Origin: Acetobacteraceae bacterium
GTDB lineage: Bacteria; Pseudomonadota; Alphaproteobacteria; Acetobacterales; Acetobacteraceae
Direction of reading: 5' to 3'
Assembly: GCA_947475245.1 (NCBI GenBank)
Contig: CANJLW010000002.1
Coordinates: forward strand, 62,001 to 126,000
Length of the DNA stretch: 64,000 bases
In this document: positions 38,363 to 46,989 of the stretch, one piece after another
Layout of the letters: each line of letters begins with the position of its first letter
How positions within the stretch are numbered: position 1 is the stretch's first letter
The notes under the pieces: generated by a model
Databases searched by the model: none
The model's input: the letters and a program-made list of their open reading frames with translations, nothing else
Told to the model about the DNA's origin: nothing
Translations under genes and position numbers: made by a program

Positions 38363-38743
38363 ATGGCAGTCAGCGGTCTTCCCCCCTACGACGACAACAA
38401 CATCTTTGCGCGGATCCTGCGCGGAGAGATTCCGTCGAAAAAAATCTATGAAGACCAATGGGCGCTGGCGTTTCACGACATCGCCCCGCAGGCGCCGATC
38501 CACGTGTTGGTGATCCCAAAGGGGAAATACTGTTCCTTCGCCGATTTCAGCGAGCACGCCGCAGCGGACGAAATCGTCGGCTTCGTCCGCGCGGTCGGCA
38601 TCGTGGCCCGTTCCCTCGGTCTGGAAGATCCGGGCTATCGCATTTTGGCCAATATGGGGCAGCACAGCGGCCAGGAAGTCCCACACCTGCATGTGCACCT
38701 GTTCGGCGGTCGGCCGTTGGGACGGATGATCCCGTCCGCCTGA
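38363..38743 (+). CDS. HIT-family nucleotide hydrolase (HinT-like)
   Basis: This 126-aa HIT protein probably hydrolyses AMP-lysine or related adenosine phosphoramidates. It shows NIFARILRGEIPSKKIYED, FHDIAPQAPIHVLVIPK and the histidine triad HLHVHLFGG. ATG 38363 has GGACGGAG just upstream; a GTG at 38357 has none. HIT genes often follow hisE in this group of bacteria. It converges on the PHB depolymerase gene with only 3 bp between them. Confidence 0.93.
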   Translation: MAVSGLPPYDDNNIFARILRGEIPSKKIYEDQWALAFHDIAPQAPIHVLVIPKGKYCSFADFSEHAAADEIVGFVRAVGIVARSLGLEDPGYRILANMGQHSGQEVPHLHVHLFGGRPLGRMIPSA

Positions 38744-38746
38744 GTC

Positions 38747-39964
38747 CTAGCTGGTGACCTGAATGATCTGGCGGACCTTGGGATAGACCTCTCGAGTCCA
38801 GCGCGATCCGCTGAACACGCCGTAATGGCCGACGCCGCTTTGCAAGTGGTGGCTTTTCATATTGATCCGCACGCCGGAGCACAGATCGAGCGCGGCCATC
38901 GTTTGCCCGATCGCGCAGATATCGTCGCGTTCCCCTTCGACGGTCAGGATGGCGGTGCGGCGGATCGCTTCCGGCTGCACCTTTTCGCCATGCCAGGTCA
39001 GCTTGCCCAGCGGCAGATCGTGGTCCTGAAACACACGTTTGACTGTTTCGAGATAAAAATCAGCCGATAGATCCATCACGGCATTGTATTCGTCATAGAA
39101 CCTGCGATGCGCGGCGGCGGCCACCAGATCGCCTTCGGCCAATGAGCGGAACTGGCTCATATGCGCATTGATGTGCCGATCCAGGTTCATGCTGAGAAAG
39201 GCGCTGAGTTGCAGGAACCCCGGATACACCCGGCGACCGGCGCCGGTATAACGCCACGGCACGGTGGCGATCAGGTTCTGTTCGAACCATTCGATCGGCC
39301 GCGACTTGGCCATTTCGTTGACCTTGGTCGGGTTGATGCGCGTGTCGATAGGGCCCGCCATCAAGGTCATGCTGCGCGGTTGCGCGCGATTGCCGGTGCG
39401 GGCCATGACCGCGACAGCCGCCAGCGCGGCGACCGTGGGTTGGCAGACAGCAACCATGTGCGCGCCCGGCCCAAGGAATTCCTGAAAGCGGATGAGGTGA
39501 TCGACGAAGGAGTCAAAGTCGAACGGACCCGCAGACAAAGGAATGTCGCGCGTATTTTTCCAGTCGGTAATATAGAGATCGTGTTCGGCCATCAGCACTT
39601 TAATGGTGCCACGCAGCAGGGTCGCGAAATGCCCCGACATCGGCGCAATCAACAGCACTTTCGGCTGCGGAGCCGCAGTCTCCTTGCGGAACCGGATCAG
39701 GCTGGCAAAGGGGGTCTCGTCGACAATTTCTTCGGTCACAGACACCGTATCATTGCCGATGGTCGTCTGATCCAGGCCATAGGGTGGACGTTGGTGGCTT
39801 AACGTCGTGTCCGCGACCATGCTGAATGCCGCGCCCATCTGGCGCACGCCCGGGGGCGTGAAGCGACCGAAATTCAGCAGCCGTGTCATGCCGGCACCGA
39901 TGCGGGCAAAATGTCGCAACGGCGCCATCAAATCGGCCTGCGCCTGATAAAATTGATACATCAT
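38747..39964 (-). CDS. phaZ: Intracellular poly(3-hydroxybutyrate) depolymerase
   Basis: PhaZ mobilises PHB granules inside the cell. From the ATG at 39964 the protein is 405 aa (MMYQFYQAQADLMAPLRHFA), the usual size; the longer upstream frame would overlap the divergent GST leader. The nucleophile region reads MVAVCQPTVAALAAV, the Cys-based lipase-box variant of intracellular depolymerases. MAGPIDTRINPTKVNE and the C-terminal SGVGHYGVFSGSRW are also family hallmarks. There is no signal peptide. It implies that the organism stores PHB. Confidence 0.93.
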   Translation of the reverse strand: MMYQFYQAQADLMAPLRHFARIGAGMTRLLNFGRFTPPGVRQMGAAFSMVADTTLSHQRPPYGLDQTTIGNDTVSVTEEIVDETPFASLIRFRKETAAPQPKVLLIAPMSGHFATLLRGTIKVLMAEHDLYITDWKNTRDIPLSAGPFDFDSFVDHLIRFQEFLGPGAHMVAVCQPTVAALAAVAVMARTGNRAQPRSMTLMAGPIDTRINPTKVNEMAKSRPIEWFEQNLIATVPWRYTGAGRRVYPGFLQLSAFLSMNLDRHINAHMSQFRSLAEGDLVAAAAHRRFYDEYNAVMDLSADFYLETVKRVFQDHDLPLGKLTWHGEKVQPEAIRRTAILTVEGERDDICAIGQTMAALDLCSGVRINMKSHHLQSGVGHYGVFSGSRWTREVYPKVRQIIQVTS

Positions 39965-40087
39965 GAGTGAACTGGTCACCGTGGTGTGTAGGAGAAAGAA
40001 GCCCGCCGCATCACAAACCCTCGCCAAAGCCGCATCATGACGTCTATATTGCACCGCAGCATGACAGCGCGCGAGGAATATGTCACT

Positions 40088-40744
40088 ATGGCTCAAGCCA
40101 CACTGCTGATTAGCAGCAAAAACTATTCCTCGTGGTCATTGCGGGGTTTTTTGCTGGTGCGTTTGTCGGGCCTGCCCTTCGACGAAAAAGTTGCCGATGC
40201 CGACGATCCGAATAATCGCGCCGAATTGCTGATGCAATCGTCATCGATCCGTGTGCCGAGCCTGGTGCATGGCGATGTGACTGTTTGGGATACGCTGGCG
40301 ATTGCGGAATATTTGAACGAAATCTATCCTGAGGCGGGTATGTGGCCGGCCGATCAGGTTGCGCGTGCGCGCTGCCGTTCGATCTGTGGCGAAATGCACT
40401 CCGGCTTCGCCGCGCTGCGCGGTGCGCTGCCGATGAATCTGCGGCTGTTCCGCCCCGGTTTTGCGGTTTGGTCTGCCGTGCAGGCGGATATCAACCGCAT
40501 TACGGAAATTTGGCGTGAGTGTCTGGAGCTTTCCAAGGGACCGTGGCTGTTCGGCGCAAAGCCGACGGTCGCCGATGCGATGTACGCTCCGGTGGCAACG
40601 CGGTTCCGCACCTATGACGTCAAACTCGACCCGATCAGTGAGCGCTACTGCGCGCAGGTCTTGTCATGGCCGGACATGAAGGAATGGTTTGCCGCGGCCC
40701 AGCACGAGCCTGAGCAGATCGAGGAACTCGACATCGAGTTCTGA
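40088..40744 (+). CDS. Glutathione S-transferase family protein
   Basis: This is a 218-aa GST. The thioredoxin-like N-domain starts LLISSKNYSSWSLRGFLLVR, with the catalytic Ser in the SSWS segment, and has the glutathione-binding SSSIRVPSL and DTLAIAEYL. The helical C-domain contains GPWLFGAKPTVADAMYAPVA. The ATG at 40088 is preceded by GAGGAA at 40073-40078 and matches the family N-terminus; the frame opens earlier at 40037. The substrate is unknown. It is divergent from phaZ. Confidence 0.9.
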   Translation: MAQATLLISSKNYSSWSLRGFLLVRLSGLPFDEKVADADDPNNRAELLMQSSSIRVPSLVHGDVTVWDTLAIAEYLNEIYPEAGMWPADQVARARCRSICGEMHSGFAALRGALPMNLRLFRPGFAVWSAVQADINRITEIWRECLELSKGPWLFGAKPTVADAMYAPVATRFRTYDVKLDPISERYCAQVLSWPDMKEWFAAAQHEPEQIEELDIEF

Positions 40745-40840
40745 CCGGCGGCCCTTCGACGCTTCGGCGCGCTCTTCCCCTCGGCCAGAGAACGGATACC
40801 ATCGTCTCAAGCGCTATTCTTGGGACAGGGACCACCGCCG

Positions 40841-41806
40841 ATGCGTGTTCGGATGCTGCCGTTGGGCAATTTGCCTGACACACGTTACCCCGATCCGAGG
40901 ATCGAGGTGCTGGATCGCCGCTTCGTCTACAAGCAAGGCAATGCGGCGATTGAGCGTATCGCGACCGGATTCCGTTGGGCGGAAGGTCCGGTCTGGTTCG
41001 GCGACGGCGGGTATCTGCTGTTCAGCGATATTCCGGCCAACCGAATGCTGCGTTGGGTGGAACAAGACGGCCATTTGTCGGTCTTCCGTTCCCCGTCGCG
41101 CTATACCAACGGCAATACGCGCGATCGACAGGGACGGTTGGTGTCCTGTGAGCACGATGCGCGCCGCGTCACGCGGACCGAACTCGACGGCACGCTGACG
41201 GTGTTGATCGACCGCTTCGACGACAAGCCGCTCAATGCACCGAACGATGTTGTGGTGGCTGCCGATGGCGCGGTCTGGTTTACGGACCCCGGCTACGGCA
41301 TCGACGGCCCCTATGAAGGTCACAAGGCTACGGCGGAATTGCCGCGCAATGTCTATCGCCTCGATCCCGCGACCGGCGTCGCGCGCGTCGTGGCGGGGGA
41401 TTTCGTCCGTCCGAACGGGTTGTGCTTCTCCCCTGACGAACGACAGTTGTATGTCGTCGACAGCGGTATTTCGCATGGCGGACCGGCGCATATTCGAGCT
41501 TTCGATGTCGATGGGGCCGCGCTTCGCGGCGGTCGCGTCTTCGCGGAGGATTTCGCCCCCGGCATGACGGACGGTCTGCGTTGCGATGTCGACGGTAATG
41601 TCTGGTGCAGCATGGGTTGGGGTGACCCGGCGGAGGATGGCGTGCGTTGTTACGCCCCCGACGGGGATCTGATCGGCAAGGTCCATCTGCCGGAAGGCTG
41701 CGCCAACCTGTGTTTCGGCGGGATCAAGAAAGACCGTCTGTTCATGTGCGCCAGTACCTCGGTCTATGCGCTGTACGTGAACGCGCAGGGTGCCATGATT
41801 CCATGA
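40841..41806 (+). CDS. SMP-30/gluconolactonase-type beta-propeller hydrolase
   Basis: This 321-aa six-bladed propeller lactonase probably hydrolyses a sugar or other lactone using a divalent metal. Motifs are GFRWAEGPVWFGDGGYLLFSD (metal Glu), NGNTRDRQGRLVSCEHDARR, LNAPNDVVVAADGAVWFTDP (Asn ligand), RPNGLCFSPDERQLYVVDSG (Asn) and GMTDGLRCDVDGNVWCSMG (Asp ligand). An AGGGA site at 40827-40831 supports the ATG at 40841 over the TTG at 40820. There is no signal peptide. The gene stands 96 bp after the GST gene with no clear pathway link. Confidence 0.9.
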   Translation: MRVRMLPLGNLPDTRYPDPRIEVLDRRFVYKQGNAAIERIATGFRWAEGPVWFGDGGYLLFSDIPANRMLRWVEQDGHLSVFRSPSRYTNGNTRDRQGRLVSCEHDARRVTRTELDGTLTVLIDRFDDKPLNAPNDVVVAADGAVWFTDPGYGIDGPYEGHKATAELPRNVYRLDPATGVARVVAGDFVRPNGLCFSPDERQLYVVDSGISHGGPAHIRAFDVDGAALRGGRVFAEDFAPGMTDGLRCDVDGNVWCSMGWGDPAEDGVRCYAPDGDLIGKVHLPEGCANLCFGGIKKDRLFMCASTSVYALYVNAQGAMIP

Positions 41807-41966
41807 CCCGACCGCACGGGTATGTCATTGACTCCGGTCGTACCGAGCGTGACTATCCTTGCGGCAGTAAATTGCTTCAGTACAGCCGGCTCGTTTAACG
41901 GGCAAACCGCTAAAAACAGAGTATGCGATCGCCGAAAATAACCAGCATAAACCATAGGAGTCCGCC

Positions 41967-43490
41967 ATGCCGACCCGCGTGCAGTACCCTGATTCCATTG
42001 AACCCTTGGTGCAATTTATCGAGGAAACGCCCCGCGATAAGATCGTGGATCTTACGCTCGACAAGCTCCGGGCAGGCGTTCCGATCCAGACCATGCTGAC
42101 CGCGTCCGCATTGGCGGTCACGCGTTCCTCCGACCTGCCGCCCGGCCACCATGGCGGCCCGTTGCACCCGCTGGCGGGATTGTATGCGATTTCGAAATTG
42201 GTTGAGCGGCTGGAGGGCGAGGAACGCTTCCTTCCGGTTCTGCAACACGTCGCCCTGTCGAACAAGCATATCCACGACCCGGTGACGAGCCCCTATATGC
42301 TGTTGGAATTCGCCCCCCTCGACCCCGGCAGCGCCGCCGTGTCGCGCATGGCCTATTTGGCGGCCGACGGCAGCGACGAAGTGTCGAGCGGTCGCGGCGC
42401 CGAAGCGGCGAAAGAAGCGTTCAAGACCGCCGTCAACCGCGGCGAAAGCAACAAGGCGGACCATCTGTTCCAATGGCTGTGGGATAACGTGCCGCCGATT
42501 GAAGCGTTCGACCTGCTCATGAGCGTGGCGATCCCGAAGAATGCCCTCGACGACCATTACTTTATCTTCCCGGCCAATACCTGGCGATACATGGAAAACT
42601 ACGGGAAGGAATACCTTAAGGTGCTGATGCGCCCGGCTGTGCGCTATGTCACGCGGTTCCCGACCTTCCGCGTGCTGCCCGACATTGACGCGCTGATCGA
42701 GGAGCATCAACTCCTGTCCCGCGTCCTGCGCCAACGCACCGGCGACGACGAAACCGCCGAGATCGGCCGTATCGGCGAAGCGATCGGTAGCTGCAATTCC
42801 TACAACGACATTCCCAAGATGTTGGCCAAGGCGCTTGCCGACGGCCTGTCCCTGGAAGGCGCGGGCGAAGCCTTGTCGATCGGTGCCGCCGGTCTGTTCC
42901 TGCGCTCGTTGACCGGCAATCCGATGGATGTGCATCTGCACACCAGCGCCAATCTCCGCCGCTGGCTGCTGAAGCTCGACGGGCTCAGCATGCGTAATAA
43001 GCTGATGGTGCTGCTGTTCTGGCACACTGGGCCGGAGGTCAAATCGACTCAGTACCGGATGGAGCCGACGGTACAGCCGGATATGGCCGCCGTCGCCGCC
43101 CTGCCGCACCTGTCGCAGGAAGACCTGCTGGATGCCATTACGCAAAGCATCTTCACGCAACCGCCGACGGATTGGTCCACGGTGACCAACCTGGGCAAGA
43201 TGATCGCCGTTCCGGAAGTCAAGGACACCGTCAATCTGGCCCAGCAATACGTGACCCTGGGCTACGACGCGGAAGCCTTCATCAAGCGTCTCGGCGAAAT
43301 CGTCTGCCACGACAGTTTCACCGAAATGCACGCCTTCAAACACCACCAGGCCATCGTCGAGGAATTCTACGCCACGCGTGAGCCGTGGCGTTGGATGCAC
43401 CTGGTCTCCGGCGCCATGGCGGCGGCGATTTCCTTCGGCAAGAACATGGAAGTCTACGAAGGCGCGTTGGATCTGATGCACGCGGCCTGA
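41967..43490 (+). CDS. Unrecognised 507-aa cytosolic protein, His-rich
   Basis: I do not recognise the family. The start is well supported by TAGGAG 6 bases before the ATG, and codon use looks normal for the region. The protein has no signal peptide or membrane span and is predicted largely helical. Histidines cluster in conserved-looking motifs: PPGHHGGPLHPLAG (~residue 60), SNKHIHDPVTSP (~100), LDDHYFIFP (~190), MDVHLHTSANL (~320) and CHDSFTEMHAFKHHQAIVEE (~450), suggesting a metal or haem site formed from distant segments. It stands alone between an SMP-30 gene and panB, closed by a strong terminator. Confidence 0.85.
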   Translation: MPTRVQYPDSIEPLVQFIEETPRDKIVDLTLDKLRAGVPIQTMLTASALAVTRSSDLPPGHHGGPLHPLAGLYAISKLVERLEGEERFLPVLQHVALSNKHIHDPVTSPYMLLEFAPLDPGSAAVSRMAYLAADGSDEVSSGRGAEAAKEAFKTAVNRGESNKADHLFQWLWDNVPPIEAFDLLMSVAIPKNALDDHYFIFPANTWRYMENYGKEYLKVLMRPAVRYVTRFPTFRVLPDIDALIEEHQLLSRVLRQRTGDDETAEIGRIGEAIGSCNSYNDIPKMLAKALADGLSLEGAGEALSIGAAGLFLRSLTGNPMDVHLHTSANLRRWLLKLDGLSMRNKLMVLLFWHTGPEVKSTQYRMEPTVQPDMAAVAALPHLSQEDLLDAITQSIFTQPPTDWSTVTNLGKMIAVPEVKDTVNLAQQYVTLGYDAEAFIKRLGEIVCHDSFTEMHAFKHHQAIVEEFYATREPWRWMHLVSGAMAAAISFGKNMEVYEGALDLMHAA

Positions 43491-43500
43491 TTGCCGCTAC

Positions 43501-43542
43501 AGCCGAATCGCCGGTGGTTTCCGGCGGTTCGGCTTATTTTTT
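43501..43542 (+). terminator. Rho-independent terminator after the 507-aa gene
   Basis: AGCCGAATCGCCGG (43501-43514) pairs with CCGGCGGTTCGGCT (43521-43534) over 14 bp with one G-U, loop TGGTTT, followed by TATTTTTTATC. It is a textbook plus-strand terminator. The panB stop lies at the edge of its right arm, so it may also slow convergent transcription. Confidence 0.88.
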
Positions 43543-44343
43543 ATCCTCGAAGCAATGCTCCGCGGCGGGAAACCGTCTGGCGCGGACATCCGCGGCATAG
43601 GCCTGGATGGCTTCGCCGATGGTGCCGGCAACCTCCGCGTAGCGCTTCACGAATTTGGGTCGGAATTCCGTAAACAGCCCGATCACGTCGTCGATCACCA
43701 GGATTTGCCCGTCGCACGCGGCGGATGCGCCGATGCCGATCGTCGGGCTTTCGATCCGATTGGTGATGGCGCGCGCCAGGGATTCCGTCGTCTTTTCGAT
43801 CACGACGCTGAAGGCACCGGCATTCGACACCGCCACCGCGTCGGCCAGGATAGATGCGGCTTCCGCCGCACCGCGACCGCGCACGCCATAGCCGCCCAGC
43901 GCGTTCACCGATTGCGGGGTCAGACCGATATGCGCCATGACCGGCACACCGCGACTGGTCAGAAACCGGATCGTCTCGGCCATTTCCGCCCCGCCTTCCA
44001 GCTTGACCGACGCGCAGCCGGTTTCCGCCATCACGAGCGATGCGGTGCGAAACGCCTGAGCGGGCGACTCCTCGTACGACCCGAACGGCAGATCGACCAC
44101 AACGCACCCATGCCGCGCGCTTCTCGCCACCGCTCGGCCGTGCGCGATCATCATTTCGACGGTGACGCCCACGGTGCTGGTCATGCCGTAAATGGTCATG
44201 GCCAGGGAATCACCGACCAGGATCAGATCGACATGCGCATCGATCAGCTTGGTCGTCTGGGCCGTGTAACTGGTCAGACAGACGATCGGTTCCCCGCCTT
44301 TGCGCGCGCGGATGGCCGGAGGTGTGATTTGTTTCATGGTCAT
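43534..44343 (-). CDS. panB: 3-methyl-2-oxobutanoate hydroxymethyltransferase PanB
   Basis: PanB makes ketopantoate from alpha-ketoisovalerate and methylene-THF, the first step of pantothenate synthesis. The protein is 269 aa from ATG 44343, which overlaps the upstream monooxygenase stop as ATGA; a second ATG is at 44337. Barrel motifs are [24 protein letters not shown] (metal Asp), [25 protein letters not shown] and [19 protein letters not shown]. The panC partner is not in the window. Confidence 0.95.
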   Translation of the reverse strand: MTMKQITPPAIRARKGGEPIVCLTSYTAQTTKLIDAHVDLILVGDSLAMTIYGMTSTVGVTVEMMIAHGRAVARSARHGCVVVDLPFGSYEESPAQAFRTASLVMAETGCASVKLEGGAEMAETIRFLTSRGVPVMAHIGLTPQSVNALGGYGVRGRGAAEAASILADAVAVSNAGAFSVVIEKTTESLARAITNRIESPTIGIGASAACDGQILVIDDVIGLFTEFRPKFVKRYAEVAGTIGEAIQAYAADVRARRFPAAEHCFEDKK

Positions 44344-45389
44344 TTGAAGCGCGGCATCACGTCCTGGCACAGCAGGCGTAAGGCCTCCATCTCGTGGTGG
44401 TGCGCGACTTTGCCGCCGCAGTTCAGCTCGACCAGGATCCCGTCCAGACCCAGATCGGCGCGCAGATCGGCGAGTTGTTGAGAGACAGAATCCGGCGTGC
44501 CGATCAGCACTGTGCCCCTGATCGCCTCGTCATAGGTAATGGTCATCAGCCGTTCGGCGGTGCGTGCCCGTTTCTCGGCGCCGTCCATTCCCGCGCGTTT
44601 GGCCGAATCAGCCAGCAGCGCGCCCTGGGCGCGGTAATAATGGATCAGACTGGCCTCGGATTCAGCCCGCGCGGCCTCCGCCGTCGCGGCGATATAGCCG
44701 GGCGCGCGCAGATAGACCTGACCTTCGCCGGGATGCCCTGCTTCGCGCCAGGCCTGCCGGTAGGCGGCAATCTGCGGGGCAAGAAGGCGCGCGTCTTCGT
44801 GCCGCACTGCCAGGAAGATCGGCTTACCCTGCTGACCGATGGCGAGGAACGTATCGGCGCTGGTCGCCGCGACCCTGATCGCGGGCATCGGCTGTTGGAA
44901 CGGGCGAGGGGTGACCGTCACATCCTCGAACCTGAAATAGGTTCCGTTGTGGGAGAACACCGGTTCGGCCCAGGCACGTTGAATGATCTCCAACGTTTCG
45001 TTGAACCGATCCTTACTCTCGGCATAGGGAACGTTATAAGCCTCGTAGGTCTTGGCTACGCCACTACGCCCGACGCCGAAAATCAATCGTCCGCCGCTGA
45101 TCTGATCGACCGTTGCGGCTTCCTCGGCGATGCGCAGCGGATTGCCGAGCGGAAGGACCTGAACGCCGATGCCGATTTTCATGCGGCTGGTGCGGGCGGC
45201 GATGGCGCTGGCGACGCACATCGGGGACGACAGGATGGAACGCGACGGATCAAAATGCAGTTCCGCCAGCCACATGACATCCAACCCCCAGCGCTCCGCG
45301 CCATCGACGATGTCGAAGGCTTCCGCGAACGCTTCCGAGTCCGGACGGCCGATCAGCGACGGGAACTCGTGGAAGACGCCGAACTCCAT
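44340..45389 (-). CDS. LLM-class flavin-dependent monooxygenase
   Basis: This is a 349-aa luciferase-like barrel enzyme that uses reduced FMN (or F420) from a separate reductase. It starts [20 protein letters not shown] and has the LLM features [37 protein letters not shown] and [23 protein letters not shown] lies ~10 bases before the ATG at 45389; the open frame to 45479 has no better start. It is coupled to panB by a 4-bp overlap, though a metabolic link is not evident. The substrate is unknown. Confidence 0.88.
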   Translation of the reverse strand: MEFGVFHEFPSLIGRPDSEAFAEAFDIVDGAERWGLDVMWLAELHFDPSRSILSSPMCVASAIAARTSRMKIGIGVQVLPLGNPLRIAEEAATVDQISGGRLIFGVGRSGVAKTYEAYNVPYAESKDRFNETLEIIQRAWAEPVFSHNGTYFRFEDVTVTPRPFQQPMPAIRVAATSADTFLAIGQQGKPIFLAVRHEDARLLAPQIAAYRQAWREAGHPGEGQVYLRAPGYIAATAEAARAESEASLIHYYRAQGALLADSAKRAGMDGAEKRARTAERLMTITYDEAIRGTVLIGTPDSVSQQLADLRADLGLDGILVELNCGGKVAHHHEMEALRLLCQDVMPRFK

Positions 45390-45541
45390 CGGGGGAACCT
45401 TTCCTTGGACGTGCTTTGCCGGCGCGATAACGGCATCGCGGCGCGGACCCGTCAACCTCGCCTCCGGCGAGGCAGGCATTCGCGGTTGCGGATGGAAGCA
45501 GTCATGCCTAGTTTAGTCTGGTCTGGCTAAGGAAGTATCGA

Positions 45542-45787
45542 ATGCGTACCGTGAACATGCTTGAAGCAAAGTCGACCCTGTCGCGGTTGGTGGAGGCCGT
45601 GGAGAGCGGTTCGGAAACCGAGATTGTCATCGCACGCAACGGCCGTCCGGCAGCGCGCCTGATGCCGCTGAAAGCGGTATCGACCAGCAAGCGATTGGGC
45701 ATCGCCAAAGGGAAATTTGAGGCTCCCGATGACATCGACGCCCACAACGATCTGATCCTGGCGTTGTTTCACGGCGCCGAGGAATGA
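45542..45787 (+). CDS. Phd/YefM-type antitoxin
   Basis: This 81-aa antitoxin should bind and neutralise the PIN toxin encoded next and repress their promoter. The N-terminus, MRTVNMLEAKSTLSRLVEAV, is the Phd-type DNA-binding fold, followed by EIVIARNGRPAARLMPL. The acidic C-terminus (KFEAPDDIDAHNDLILALF) is the expected toxin-binding segment. It overlaps the toxin gene by ATGA. TAAGGAAG before the ATG is a good ribosome site. Confidence 0.92.
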   Translation: MRTVNMLEAKSTLSRLVEAVESGSETEIVIARNGRPAARLMPLKAVSTSKRLGIAKGKFEAPDDIDAHNDLILALFHGAEE

Positions 45788-46179
45788 GGTTACTGCTCGA
45801 CACGCATATCGCGCTGTGGGCCGTCGCCGCCCCCGAAAAACTGTCCGCCGAGGCGCGTGATCTGATCGACGATGGTGCCAACCAAATCATCGTCAGCGCG
45901 GTCACGATCTGGGAAATCGGGATCAAGCGCGCCTTGGGTCGTCGCGGGCTGGGCGCGATGCCGATCGGGGCGGCGGATGCCTTGGCTTACTTCCGCGCCG
46001 CCGAGTTCGACATTCTCGACGTATCCGCCGCCCACGCCGTCGCGGTAGAAGCGCTGCCGCCGCTGCACGCCGATCCGTTCGACCGTATTCTGGTGGCCCA
46101 GGCACTGACCGAGCCGCTGCGACTGCTGACGCGCGACCCAAAGGTCGCCGCCTATAGCGATACAATCATCCTCGCCTGA
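45784..46179 (+). CDS. vapC: PIN-domain ribonuclease toxin (VapC-like)
   Basis: This 131-aa PIN toxin probably cleaves RNA (often initiator tRNA or rRNA) when freed from its antitoxin. The acidic metal site is formed by LLLDTHIALWA (Asp), TIWEIGIKRALG (Glu) and DPFDRILVAQAL (Asp), and the C-terminus reads LTRDPKVAAYSDTII. All catalytic residues are present, so it should be active. It overlaps the antitoxin by 4 bp. The pair is the only clear accessory module in the window. Confidence 0.92.
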   Translation: MRLLLDTHIALWAVAAPEKLSAEARDLIDDGANQIIVSAVTIWEIGIKRALGRRGLGAMPIGAADALAYFRAAEFDILDVSAAHAVAVEALPPLHADPFDRILVAQALTEPLRLLTRDPKVAAYSDTIILA

Positions 46180-46245
46180 CCGAACCACCCTTGCCGGATC
46201 GGACCGGATTGCCCTTGATATGCCCAAACCATGGGAGTTTGGCAT

Positions 46246-46974
46246 ATGACAGGCCGGTTCAGCGGACGTACGGCGGTTGTTACGGGTGGCGCGGCGGGCA
46301 TCGGAGCGGGCATCGCGCAACGCCTGACCGCCGAAGGCGCGCGCGTCGCGTTGTGGGATCGTGACGAGGGAGCACTGGCGCGCTCCGGCGCGGCGCACAC
46401 AGTCGTGCTCGATGTCGCCGATTCCGCGGCCGTACATCGGGCGGCCGCCGACAGCGCCGCCGCACTGGGCAAGATCGACATCCTGGTCGCTTCCGCCGGC
46501 ATCACCGGTCCGAACCACACGGTGTGGGACTACCCGGTAGAAGCCTGGGACAAGGTAATCGACGTCAACCTCAAGGGCGTCTTTTACTGCAATCGCGCCG
46601 TTGTGCCGTTCATGCAGTCCAACGGCTACGGCCGCATCGTCAACATCGCCTCCATCGCCGGTAAGGAAGGCAACCCCAACGCCTCCGCCTATTCGGCGTC
46701 GAAGGCCGGCGTGATCGGCCTGACCAAGTCCCTCGGCAAGGAGTTGGCCGCGACCGAAATCCGCGTCAACTGCGTCACCCCCGCCGCTGTAAAGACCGCC
46801 ATCTTCGAACAGATGACGCAGCAGCAGATCGACTGGATGCTGTCGAAAATCCCCATCGGCCGCTTCGGCGGCATCGACGAAGTCACTTCCCTCGTGTGCT
46901 GGCTTGCCAGCGAGGAATGCAGTTTCTCGACCGGAGCCGTCTTCGATGTCTCCGGCGGGCGTGCCACATACTGA
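46246..46974 (+). CDS. Short-chain dehydrogenase/reductase
   Basis: This is a 242-aa SDR oxidoreductase. The cofactor loop is VVTGGAAGIGAGIAQRL, an acidic WDRDE after the second strand suggests NAD, VASAGITGPN is the NAG-like motif, and the active site is NIASIAGKEGNPNASAYSASKAG with Ser/Tyr/Lys. It ends EECSFSTGAVFDVSGGRATY, as in 3-oxoacyl-ACP or sugar-alcohol reductases. GGGAG at 46233-46237 favours ATG 46246 over 46231. The amidase follows after 15 bp, so the two are probably co-transcribed. Confidence 0.92.
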   Translation: MTGRFSGRTAVVTGGAAGIGAGIAQRLTAEGARVALWDRDEGALARSGAAHTVVLDVADSAAVHRAAADSAAALGKIDILVASAGITGPNHTVWDYPVEAWDKVIDVNLKGVFYCNRAVVPFMQSNGYGRIVNIASIAGKEGNPNASAYSASKAGVIGLTKSLGKELAATEIRVNCVTPAAVKTAIFEQMTQQQIDWMLSKIPIGRFGGIDEVTSLVCWLASEECSFSTGAVFDVSGGRATY

Positions 46975-46989
46975 TCCGGAGAGCGAACG

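Noticed and set aside
41910-43481. A 523-codon minus-strand frame opposite the 507-aa gene
   Set aside because: The plus-strand frame has the ribosome site and the terminator in the right places; the antisense product looks like the complement of codon bias and has no start signal.
45490-45541. Palindromic operator before the toxin-antitoxin pair
   Set aside because: TTAG...CTAA pairing and TTGCGG-N17-TAGTTT are present but too weak to call an operator or promoter.
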